Assembly (NCBI GenBank): GCA_964501505.1
Contig: CAZCSY010000014.1
Span: 1 to 25,530 of the forward strand
Origin: CAZCSY01 sp964501505
Lineage (GTDB): Bacteria > Omnitrophota > Gorgyraeia > Velamenicoccales > Velamenicoccaceae
Length of the DNA: 25,530 nucleotides
Direction: 5' to 3'
Under the pieces are notes generated by a model, which ran no database searches, was not told the DNA's origin, and worked only from the letters and a program-made list of their open reading frames with translations. Positions 1 to 12,000 of this stretch are shown here, one piece after another (positions within the stretch are counted from its first letter, which is position 1; each line of letters begins with the position of its first letter). Both the position numbers and the translations under genes were made by a program.

Positions 1-3000
1 CCGATGAGGGCGATCGTTGATACGTTAAAGACGACGGATTTTGCCGCGGACATTCCCCCGGCACAGCGTCCTCAGGCCTGGGTCGAAGCGGCCCGCCGTA
101 TCCAGTCCGCGCCTATCGCTTCTGCGCAAGATTTAAGGATGCGTTTGCCTGAACTGACGTCGGCCGCCTTTGATCGATTGCAACAGACATTCGTTCTCGA
201 AAAGGAGGAGATGGTCCCTTGGACAGACGCAACGGCATCCTCGCCGTTGCTCTCCGGTGTGTGGCAGAAGTTCACCGTGCCGGTGGTAGCCGGGTTGGCT
301 TTGATGGCATCCGTGAAAGCGGCGGATGCGGGCAGCATCGCCACGACCGGGCCTGCGCAGACCAGCATAGCGCAGACCGCGCCGACCTATGATCTTGTGG
401 TTGGGTCCTTCACCGATAAGGCCAACGCCCGGGCGCTCCAGCAAAAACTGGAAGAACTCGGCTACGACGTTTACACGGTCGGCTACCAGGAAGGCAAAAA
501 GAAGTTCACCCGCGTCATCATCAACCTCGATAGGCCCGAGATCTCTGCCCGCGTGGAGGCCATCAAGCCCACGCTGAGACAGGTCGTTTCCGGCGAGCCG
601 TGGATTCTGAAAAACATTGCTCCTGAGAGTTTCGTTGAGGAGCCGGCCGCCGCACCCAAGCCCTTGAAGACGAAGAAGGCGCTCAGGCAGCCCGCAAGAA
701 CCGTCTCGCCGGCGCGCGCGGATGTGTTTGATGCCGCGGCCCGCATCACGGGCATGGACGCCTTCTTCATTCGCGCCGTGGCCGGGGCCGAGACCGACTT
801 TCGTCATTGGGTCGTCAACAAAGACGGTTCCAGGACGCTCAATATTTCACCGGCCGGCGCGATCGGCGTTATGCAGATCATGCCTATCGGCATGGATGAG
901 ATCGATCGACACCTGAGGCTGAATACGCCGGAGGCCTCTGTCTTGCGCCGGCTCGTCGGCAACAAGGTCGATCGTAAGAAGACAAGGACGTCGCCTGAAT
1001 ATAACGTCAAGGTCGGCGCTGCCAAGCTTTATCTCGACTGGAACTTTGCGCGGCGGCAACAGTTGGTGGCCCTGCCGGAGGGCGGCTTCGCGTTGGTCGC
1101 CAGGCCCGTTGAGGAGCGGAATAACTATCGCTTTGAACAGGCCGCCGTGGCGATGTACAACCTGGGTCGACGGTCGGTGATCCATGGTCTCCAGACGCAT
1201 GGACAGGGGTGGAAGGATAAGTTAGGCGTTGAGGAGACCCAGAGGCACAACAGACGGTTCCTGAAATACTACAAGCAACCCGTTGTCCAGAGGCCGATCG
1301 TCTTCCTCGCGGCCAAAGGGTCCTCTTCGCCACTCGCCGAGAAGTTTGATCTGCAGCGTGGCCTCGATGAAGCGCTCGCCGTCCGCACGAACCTGCAAGG
1401 GTTCAACGTCCCGGAACTGCCTCAGCTGGCCGCTGTTGCTAGCCCGGTACGCAGAGAAGACCTGAGCCGCAGGAATTTCTTGAAGCTGGCGGGATTGACG
1501 GAGGCGAAACTGATAACGAGACCGGGCATCAGCAGTTCACCCGTCTCTTCTTCGCCGGTGTCAGCCGAAGAATGGGCAAAACTCAAGCCTGTCGGCAGGA
1601 CGTTTGCCAACGAGCTGTTGAACCGCATCGGCGTCATCGAGCAGGAGTTCGATGGGCTCCAGAAGGCCTTGGACACAAAGGATGAGGAGGCCATCCGATC
1701 GCACAAGCAGCACATCCTGAGCGAGATTGACAATATCTCAAGCATCGCAGATCTGGGCGCTGCTATGCCCGGCGGCCTCAGCTTAGTCCAGGGATTAAGA
1801 CAGGGCTCTGCCGACATCTTGTATCACGCGCTGAGTTTAGGCTCTCTCCTCCAGGATGGATCCTATGGTTTTACGGATATCAACAGCGCACTGACGCCGG
1901 TGAAGCTTGAGGTGACCGGGATCTATAAGAAGAGACCGTGGCCTTTGCATTCAAAGACTGCTTTCAAGCCGGAAGAGAAGAAATTGGTGGTCAGGGCCCT
2001 CAAGCGCGTCAGGGAAATCGGCGATCTGTTGCTGGCGGCCACCTCGATGTCGCGTCTGCCAACTTTCGTGGCCGAGACACCCCGAGGCGAATTAGAGCTG
2101 GTTGATTGGTCCAGAGTCAGACAGGTTCAGGCGGGCTTTGAGGCCATGCAATCTCCGGCCACACCTGCTCAGGTCTTTGCTCAGGCGTTCGTTCCCGGAA
2201 ACTTGAAATCCCATGTAAGCGTCGAAGATTTCACACAGCGCCTGGATAATGTCCGGCAGCTCTATCAACCGCTTCCCCGCCAGGATTTTATCCAAGCCCT
2301 TGGTTTGACTGAAGATAGGGCAGATGAGGTTTTTGCCAAGGCCGCCGAACTTGTAACGCTGAGGACCCTCGCGTCTGTTTCGCCGCAACAGTTGCCCGAG
2401 TTTATCGGGCCCGAAGACCTCAGGCCAGGCATGACCGTTGAGAAGGCCGTTGAATCTTTGAAGACAGCCCTGAAGACGTCGGAGATGCCGCAGGGTCAGA
2501 TTCTGAATCTGGAGGGGCTGCAGGCTGCGGCTGGGCTCAACAACCTTAACAACACAGGCATTTCCAGGGTTGTTGAGCGCAGTGTGCAGTTCGCCCTTCA
2601 GTCTTCTTCCCTGGTTTCTTCTCCGGTCGCGCCTACGGACGGGCTCAGGATTCGGGCCCAAGATATCTTTGCTCAAGTCAGCAAGGCCTTGCGTCAGCTG
2701 CCTCGCAGCTTAGACGCGCTTACGGTCAATCCGAGGGGCTTGCCCCCCACAGGAACACCGGGTTCTTATTCCGTCACCCGCGAAAGGCTCTCAGGCATGG
2801 CACCCCTGTTGCGTTCTCTGAAGGAACACGTGAGCGCAGAAAATCCCCTGAACCTCGAGGAAGTCAATCTGCTGATTAAGCAGCTGCAGACATTGAGGGG
2901 CTTCAAATACGGCGCCTGGGCGAGAACGACCGTCACGAGCTACCCGAACAGGGTCAACGCTTTTATCGACAGGATATTGCCTGTTCTTGAGGATTATCGT

Positions 3001-6000
3001 AACGCTGTCAACCTGACCAACATGAGCCGCGCTGTTGAACAAATGAGAACGGCGCGGTTCGGGGCGCGGTTTACAGTAAACTCTATCGCCGATTCGTTTG
3101 AGTTAGGATCGGCTGATATCGATCGGGTCATTGAGGTCGCGAAGGGCGAAGGGGTTGAACTTGTCTTTAGGGAAGGCGCCTGGCAGAAGATAGAGCCGCT
3201 CTTGCCGTTTGGCATGCCTTCGCCTATTGTGGCGCCAACCGGGACAAGGGGGGCACCGACCCTCTCGCAACACGATGCATCCGCTTTTCGGGAATTTGCG
3301 GACGCTATATTAAGGCCCAACCTGGAGTATATTTTTGAGCTTCTGCCGCCCGCCTTCGAACAGGCCGTTGCGTTGAAGAGCGTCAGCGATCCGGCTTCTT
3401 TGCAAATCCGCCTGGAAGTTCTGGGCATAACCTTTGACAACCTAACGCGGCGAATAGATGCCCTTGCCGACCATGTGGTCAAGAACACCCTGGAAGACTC
3501 CTTGATGCCGCTTGAGGGCGATTCCAGTTCTTTCGGCAAGACCCTTCGTGCCGCTCAGATATTTCAGAAAGCCGCTTTGAATATCCTGTTGGCAAATAAG
3601 GAGTTGCCGACGCTCTCGGCTTCCGATCGTCGCATGCTGCAGACGAGTATTGAGAAGTTTGAAGAAGCGGTGGGTCGCCTGGGCAAATTTGAGTCTGTCT
3701 TTTCTCGGATGAAACCCGGGGTTGCATTAGCCCCCGTTCCTAATGACGCACGGGGCAGCCTCCAGTACGCGAGGGTTGATCTTTCCGCAATGAGTTCTTC
3801 GCCGCTGCGCGTTGTTGATGTCTTTAATGCCCTGAGGGCGGATTACTTATTGAGTATCCCCACCTTAGATCGCCGTATCGAGGCGGCTCAGATCATTGCC
3901 TCTGTGCCCACCGACCTGTCGTTTGCTCAATGGGTCCCGGTCTGGCAGGCTGATTTGGCTAAAGCAAACCTGCCTCCTCTGGAAACACCGCATCTTGAAA
4001 GCCTGAAGAGCCTCAACGGTCTTACCAGCGGTATTTCTGCGGGAGGCATGCAGACTGTCTCGGTCATTGCCCCAACGGGATTCACGTTCAATGCCGGTGG
4101 TTCCGGAACTATCAGCCCTGTTGCGGGCTTTGGAGGCGGCGTAGGCCCGGCAGGCACAGGGGTTTCTTATGGAGTGACTGGCTTTGGCCTTGGTGGCACA
4201 GGGTGGAGCGGTGGTCTCTCCGGATCTATCCCGGCATTCTCCTTACCTAATATTCCTGAATTACCGAAACTCTCCGATCTACCGAAACTCGATTCGTTCA
4301 GGATGTCCGAGTCGTCTTCGGCTCCTGTGACACCTTATGATGCGGCCGGCCGCGAGCTCGCAAAGATTAACGAGATCAATCGGGGATCCGTGGCTGCTTC
4401 TCCGGTTAGGCTCGTGGCCTTGCCGGCCGCACCTGTCTTAAGCGCTGCTCCGACGAATTTTGCCGAGCGTTATCGGCCGCCTCAGCAGGCCCAGGCCGCG
4501 GCCTCGCCCGTTGAGGCGCAGAAGCAGCACGAGAAGAATTCACCCACTTCCACCCAGGAAGTGCCGATAACGCCTGCCGTGCCGACCTCGACCACAGCCA
4601 CGAACACCGCCCAGGCGCAGTCGAGCACAGCCAATACCTTTAACCAGGGGAATCTGGGTCTTGAACAGGCCTCAGCGCCGTCCACAAGGACGGTCATGAT
4701 CGACCTGTACGCCTATGAACCTCCGTCCATAGACATTCTCAAGAGTCACGCCTTTGCAACCGGAACACTCCCAACAAGCAGAGCACCTGGTGTTTCTGCG
4801 CCGGCTGGAAGTAGCCCAGCTTCCAGTCTGGTGTCCTTACATGGGTCATCCACTGCAACTGCTGAAACTGCAAAAGTTAGGTTGTTCTCGGTAACTCTTG
4901 CTCCATCGAGGAGTTACTGCAGCGACACGGAAAGAGACGAGACTATCCGTGTGGCAGGTCTTCTGAGCGGTGCCTCCTTCGGGACGACCGAAGCGAAGCT
5001 CTGGAGACTTGAAAGCGCGAAGTCCGGCAATACCGAAAGCACGATCAGGGGTACGGCGACCCCGGGAAGCATTGCCAACCAGATAAAGGACCTTGCCCAG
5101 GTCCTCTGGGTCACTGGCAGGGACACGCTTTCCGGAGAAAGGGCTCCAAAGGGCTTGCCCAGCCCGGCGGGTTCCCTCGTCAGCCTTGAGGATGCGGCCG
5201 GTGTTGGCGTTCTGAACGCCTCCACAGGTGAAATCGTCACGGCCCGTGTGGCAGGTGCCCGAGGTGTAACCAGTCGCTTTGTCTTTAAAGCGGCCCCCAT
5301 GCCGAAGAAACCTGCAGAGACAACCGGTCCTGAGACCGTAAGGACCTTCGGTACGGCCCTGACCGATCTCAGGAATCAAAGAACTCAGGTAATAAGCGTC
5401 AGACTTGAAGAAAGCGCGCTTCCGCCTGCGGATCGTTCCGCAGCTTCAATCTCCTCGCCTATCGCTAGGGATATTTTTGTATCCAGCGGCCTTCAAAATT
5501 CCGCGATATCCTCTTCTTCACCCGTTGAGATGAGCCGTAGGGCGTTCCTCGAGTCGGCTCTCGCCGTCGGGACGTTTGCGGTCCTCCAGCCCCTTTCGGC
5601 CTTCGCCAGGACGTACAAGAGTACAAGATATGATTTGTCGAGGATGAAACAGCTGTCTTATGGGCCGGCCCGTGAAAACCAGATCGTCTTCGGCAACACA
5701 GAGGCCTTCGGGACGACATGGGCCCTCTATGGTCAGTGTTCGCTCGCGATGTTCCTCCAGGACAACAAGATCGTCGCGGTCGCGCACTTCTCTCCATGGA
5801 AGGGGACCAAAAAAGAGAGAAGGTTGACGACTTCCCGGGAGAACGTGAAGCTGGCAGAAAACGCCATCATCGTGCTTAAGCAGAACGGATATGACATCCG
5901 GAAGATGAACGTTAAGATCATTTCGACGCAGACGACGCGGTTGTTCAACGATCTGGCCCTGGAATTCAAAGAAAAGACGTCCAGGCCGGTGAAATACTGG

Positions 6001-9000
6001 GTTTCCAGAAAGGCGTCTCTTGCGGTCGACATAGAGGCAGACGGCAGGACAGGGGACGTCAAGGTAGGAGAGTTCCAGGCGATAAAGGCCTTCCGGGTCG
6101 AAGACGGCAACAGGCTTATTCTCAGCGAGCCCGCGCGGTTTGGTGAACTAGAGAAGATCGTTGTTGGGGCCGGCCTGAGCTGGGCCACCGCACTCGGCGT
6201 TTATAAGCTTTATAGGGTCCTCAAGGAAAAGAGAAGCTCTAGCCCTGTCGATGTGCTGACGCCTGCCGTGACGGAATTCTTTAAGGGGCGGTTGAGCGAG
6301 AGAAGGATCCTTGAAATAGGCCCCGGCGCGGAGACGGGCCTGATGAAAGAACTGGTCGCGGCCGGGGCAGAGGTCTGGGCAGTCGATTCGCGCATCATCG
6401 GCAGGGGCGAAGAAGCCTTGTCGTTCTTCGATCCTTCGCGGCGCAGAGGGAAGGTCGAAGGGGCCGAGGCCCGCATCGCCGACATGAACAGATTCCTCAA
6501 GGATTACCTCCGCCGGCATGCCGATAGGCCTTTTGACGCTATTATTTCCAGGGGCGGGTTTGAGCTTGGCTACATCACTCAGGAAGGCGCGTCGGAATTC
6601 GCGGCCCCAAAGCAGGTCAAGACACTTATCGACGCCCTGCATATTATGCGGGCGGGGGCCTTGAGCGACCAGGGCGCCCTGTTCGTCCAGAACCACTGGC
6701 CGCAATACTCCTTAGCAGTCGTGGCACCCGAGCAGGTGCGCCGGGCCGGATTCAAGGTGAGGCTTTCTGAAGGCAATCTGCTGGTATTGGAGAAGGAAGC
6801 AAAGACGCTTCGGGCGATGGGCTCCAGCCCGGTGAACGAAGCCGCGACCTCCAGTTCGCCGGTCAAGGACAAGGTACTTTTTATGAAAGAGGTCTTGGCG
6901 GAGAAGGAAAGGAAACTCAGGGCGGACTTGGTGACTCATCTGAAGCCTTTGGTAGAGCTTGGGTTTACGATCCCCCTCGGGACACGTTCCGAACTTGGGT
7001 ATGCTCTCTCTGTGGCCTTATCGAGACAGGAAGGTTTGACCGCCGGCAAGGAGCTTAAGATAAGGTTCGGGAATATCGAACTCCTGAGCGTTGTCCCGAG
7101 CAGCGAGGAACTCAAGACGAATGCCGAAGTGCCGGCGGTGACCCAGGAGGTGCTTGGCAGCGAACGGCGCGTGCTCTCCTCCGGCACCGGGAAAGCAAGG
7201 GTGGTCCTCGACAGCTTTCTGATGAATATCCTCGGGGCAGAAGGATTTAATGAGATCTCTGTTGCAGTAAGGGAAAACGCCCCCTTTGAGGACAAGTTCC
7301 TGTACTCCCTGAAGAATTATCTCAAGCAGGGCATAGAGGCCTATTTTGACAGCCGTGCCAAACCGAACCATCCGCTGGCCAGAAAGATTCAACTCTCTGC
7401 CGAAGAGAAGGCCAGAAAGACGGGCATCATCCTGCACAAAACAGAAGAGGCGCTTCATGCGCTGGCCGGTTACTTCGAGAGGGTGCATCGCAGCGACTTC
7501 GGCATCAGGATGATTGCGTATTTTGTCGGCTTGAACGAAAGGGAGAAAGCCCCGTATGTGGCTTACGGGCTTACGCGGCCGCAGGAAGATTTCTCTTCGT
7601 ATTCCGGGCTCCCGACGAGCTCTCCTGTAACACTTGAGCAGGTAGCGGCGGAACTGCATCAGGATATGGATCTGGACAGCGGCCGGCTCATCAGATTGGA
7701 AGCCTTCACCGCCTGGTATCTCGGTCTCAGAGAGAAGTTCTCTCGCAGATGCAGGGAATATCTCGATGAGGCCTTCAGCGCCCGCCGCATTGCGGATACG
7801 TTCTACTTGGCCGAGCGCTACCAGTTCCATGTGTCTGATCTGACAGGTGACGAGGCCAGAACGCGCTGGGTCAAGGAGGAGAACGCAAAGACGTTGGTTT
7901 ATAGCTTCAGGTCTACGACGCCGCACATCCTGACCATGTACGAAGTCGACAGATTCGGTTCCGAGAAGAAGATCACCGATTTCACTCTGACCTCCTACTT
8001 CCTTAATAATGAAGAAGTTCGCGGGCTCAATATCGGCAATTTCCTTACCAAGGCGGTCGCTTTCAGGGCTTGGGCCCGGAGCCAGAAGGAGGACATCTCC
8101 ATCCGCATCATTTGTGATTCCACCGGCGGCAACGCCAGGCTGGCCGAGCATTACAGGGCCACGGGATTTGAGGTCACCCGAGAACGCTTTGAGACACCCT
8201 ATGCCCAAGTTTTCTTGAAGAACCTGATGGTTGGCCATATGACCTTATACGGCGGCCTGGATGCCGGGATCCTGACGAGAGAACGGGCCAGGGTCATCAG
8301 GGAGCTCCAGCCTCAGGGCTGGAAACAGTGGAGCCAGAGGAGATTAGACAGGTACTTCGGAGAGCCTAAGGCGGACAAGGAGAAGGTGCCCGCCGCAGCG
8401 CAGGTCGGCATTTCGGCGGGCAGGGGCGCCGATAAAGTGAGCAGTCCTGTTGAGGCACACCCGTATGACCGCTCGCATGGAAGGAAAATTGAATGGGATA
8501 TTTTTAAAGATACGATGGTGAAATCAAGATTGTCGGCCTATAGCGCCTCCAGCCCCGTCCTGGACTATTCTGACCGGCTCTGCGTTACGGATCTTGCCGA
8601 TCCATCTCTCAGGGGAGCGACCGTCCTTTTGAGCGTAGATGTCAACACGGGCAATACCTCCAAAGGCATAGCGCCCGCAAAGCTGACCCGGATAAAGGCC
8701 GTGACGCAAGATATCGGCTACCTGCGCGCCAAGGGGGTTAAGGCCATTGTGCTCACTTCTCATAACGGCGGCAGGAAGGACTTTTATAAAGGATTGCCTC
8801 AAGGGGAGATCGTTGACGGTCTGGTCGATCGGAATTACAGCCTGAGACCGGTGGCCGGGACTTTGACCCGGCTATTGAGGGACGCGGGCATACTTCCCCT
8901 GTCCGAAGAGGTTCAATTTGCTTCCGACAGCATCGGAGAGCCGGCGAGAAGTTTGATCAGGGGCATCGATAAAGGCGGCATCGTCCTTATGGAAAATTCA

Positions 9001-12000
9001 CGCTTCTACATCGGTGAGACCTCTAAGATTGAAGCTGAAGTCAGAACCTATGCTCAAAAATTGTACCAGACGGTCCTTCCGGATCTTTACGTCCAGGCTG
9101 CCGCAGGAGCCCTCCACCGCGGCACGCATGCCAGCCGCGGCCCCGTCACAGAGTTCATCAAAGGTCCCAAGGTCATCGGCATCCTGGTCCACAGGGAGCT
9201 CAGCGGTCTCTATGACCTGGCCCTTCGTCCTCAGCGCAAAGTCGTGGCCATCATCCAGGGGGCCAAGCTCGAAGGGAAGTTAGGGCTTATTAAGAGCCTG
9301 GCCCAGGGCATCGCCGATGAGCTCGTCATCTTCGGCAAGATGGCCATACCTTTCATCAACAGAGAGCCTGTTGCCGGAGAGATCATGGATTTGGTCCGTG
9401 CAAATAATATAGAACCCTTCATTCCCGAAAAGGTGGTTGCCGCAAGGCTTCCCAAAGGCACCAAAGAAAAAGATTTCATTGAGGCATTGAAGAGGACCCC
9501 GGATCCCGTGCCCGCCGGAGTGTTCCCGGCCGATGAGGTACCCGAGGGCTGGTTAATCCTGGATGGAGACGCCGCCGATATACAAGAACAGCTGAGAGAG
9601 GCCCTGGCGGGGGCCAGGACCATCATTACGAACGGCACGGCGGGCTTAAATCAAAATAGACAATTCGCTCGGGGCACCGATGTCGGCATCGATGTCCTGA
9701 AGGAATACAAAAAGGTCCATCCCGACGTTGTTCTTAAAGGACTGGGCGGCGACGGGGTATCTGCCATCCTCGAGAGATTGGGCGAGGAAGAAGCAAGGAA
9801 ATTCTTCGATCTTTCCACTATGGGCGGCTCGGCCCTGAAGTATCTCTCGGGAGAACAACTCGACACCCTCGATTATATCGACAGGAGAGGAGCCTCCAGC
9901 CCGGCGAACGAAGCCGTGACACAGCAGAAGCTGGCCTCCGCCAAGAACATCGCCGTTGAAGGCAAGGACCGGTTCTCCGTGTCCAGTCCCGTGTCGGCCT
10001 ACACATGGGACACCTTCAAGGCCGTCTATCTGTATGGTCTTTTAAAGAACAATGGCCAAAGTGTTGAAGAAGTGTCTAAGCTTTCGGGTCTCACAACAGG
10101 AGAGATCGGACGCATTCAAAGATCGTATCTTAAGCGCAACGGGGAAGAGGCTCAGTATGCCAGGCTGCTGGATTATTTGAGCCGTTACGGTTACAGGATG
10201 CCGCAGGTCCTCGCTCCCTGGGACAGAACACGGGCATATCTGAAGGTCCAAGAGACTGCGCTGAACAAGATCTATGCCCGCCAGGTCCGTTGGGGGCGCT
10301 GGGCGGACTCATCCAACGGGTTCTTCTTGATGCTGCCTGTGGGATGGTCTTTGGTGATGGCGAGTACCGTCGTGGGCAACGCCCCGCTGTTCGCGGCCGG
10401 CCTTATCTCTGCCGGCGCCGGATTTACCTACAATGCGGTTGTTGTGCCGGTCTTAACGGCTTGGATAAACAGGAAGTTCGACACGGAAAGAATCAGGACC
10501 TTGGACCTGTTGGCCGAGAAATTTGAGCCCTCGGCACGGCCCTTCGCTCTGCCCGCTTCCGACACCGGGAGAAAAGAGTCCAAGCCGCCGTTCACCTCCA
10601 GCCCTGTCTTGGCCGAGATCGCATCCCGATCCGGTTTTCGTTCTTGGACGCCCCTTTTGGAGAATGCCGCAAGATTCACGCAGCGTACCCGTTCGATACC
10701 GTCACAGACCGGCGGAAACGACCGGACAGTTCCGTTGACGGCCCTGCCGGTCCTGCCCGCGACCGTGCCGGTAAAGACTTCGCCGATCAATGCCCGGGGG
10801 AGCGCACCCGTGAACTCTCCCGTGAACAACCCCGTCAACAGCTCCCTTGGGCAGATTATGCTCCCGGCGCAGGTATCGGCTATGGTCAACCCGCTTTCTA
10901 ACGGCAGCTTCTTCTCCAATGCCGAGAGGATGCAGAGGGTCGCGTTCGGTACCGGGACGCACGCCTCGGCCCGCGCGCCGGCCATTTCTTCCCCGATGGG
11001 CAAGAGCTCGCTTATCCATCGGGTGTTCGGACACGAGCAGAAATTTGCCGCCACAGCTTCCAGCCCGGTCGGGATAAAGGCGTTCAAGACCACTGCGCAG
11101 AAGATCGTCCCGTACGTGCCGCACATCGTCCTAAGCCTCGCGGTCCTGGGCACAGCCTTGTACGGCATGCCCTATGCGGCCACGCAGCTGGCTTCCGGCT
11201 GGGCCAAGTTCACGACGTCCTTCGTGGCGGCGCCCGCCCTTGTTTTCGTCGGCACGTCTCATCTCCTGTTCACGATCCACCTCATCAAAAACCAGATCAG
11301 ACCTGCGGCCCTGTCCTTTAAACAGAGTTTGTCCTTGTTGAACGTTCCTCGTTTGCTGGCGTTGGATCAATATCTGCCCACGCAGGTCGCGCCGGCACAT
11401 TTCGGCCCGAAGCAGTACAGTGCCTTCCTAAAAGATAGCCCGAAGAGGACGACCGCCATCGTCCTGTGGGGTGGCTTGATCGGCCTGACCTTTGTCCCGA
11501 TGGCGTGGCCGTTGACCGGAGTCGCGGCCGGGGCCTTCTTCAAAGGCGCGGCCGTCGCGTTGCTCACGCCTTACCTCTATAAGGTCACAGAAGAGTTCTT
11601 CGGAAGAGAGATCAAGGGGAACCTCTTCCAGACACAGGCCGCCAAGGACCTCCTGAACGATAATGCCAATAGCACGCTGGCCCGGTTGATCGCGCGGCAG
11701 AGGGCTGAACTCGACGCGGTGTCTTGGCGCAGCAAGATGGCCTATTACTGGCCGAAAGCCGCGGCAGCCTACATGAGGATCAACCTGCCCGTGTTTTCCG
11801 GCACGGTGACCTTTGCCCGTTCCAGGTTGAGCATCGCCTTGATCTCCGGGGTCCTTGAGCAGGCACTCCTGCCGATGATGATGGCGCCGGAGACCGCGGC
11901 GATGAGCATCCTGAACATCCCCGTCCTTTCCAAGCTTATTCCTCTCGCGGACTCGTTGTATCTGCCGCACGCCGTCTCTGCCGTCATCGGCCTGGGGATG

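Noticed and set aside
203..213. AGGAGG followed by ATG at 211 as an internal translation start
   Set aside because: Only two bases separate the motif from the ATG, too few for normal initiation, and the bases encode Lys-Glu-Glu in the main frame. It remains a weak possibility only.
4805..4826. Short inverted repeat CTGGAAG / CTTCCAG, and another GTAACTC / GAGTTAC near 4891-4918
   Set aside because: Seven-base arms are expected by chance in a sequence of this length, and no T-run or other signal accompanies them.
9994..10215. HTH-like segment as a transcription regulator
   Set aside because: It is followed at once by membrane helices and embedded in a giant envelope protein. Only the helix pattern is similar, so a regulatory role is not supported.
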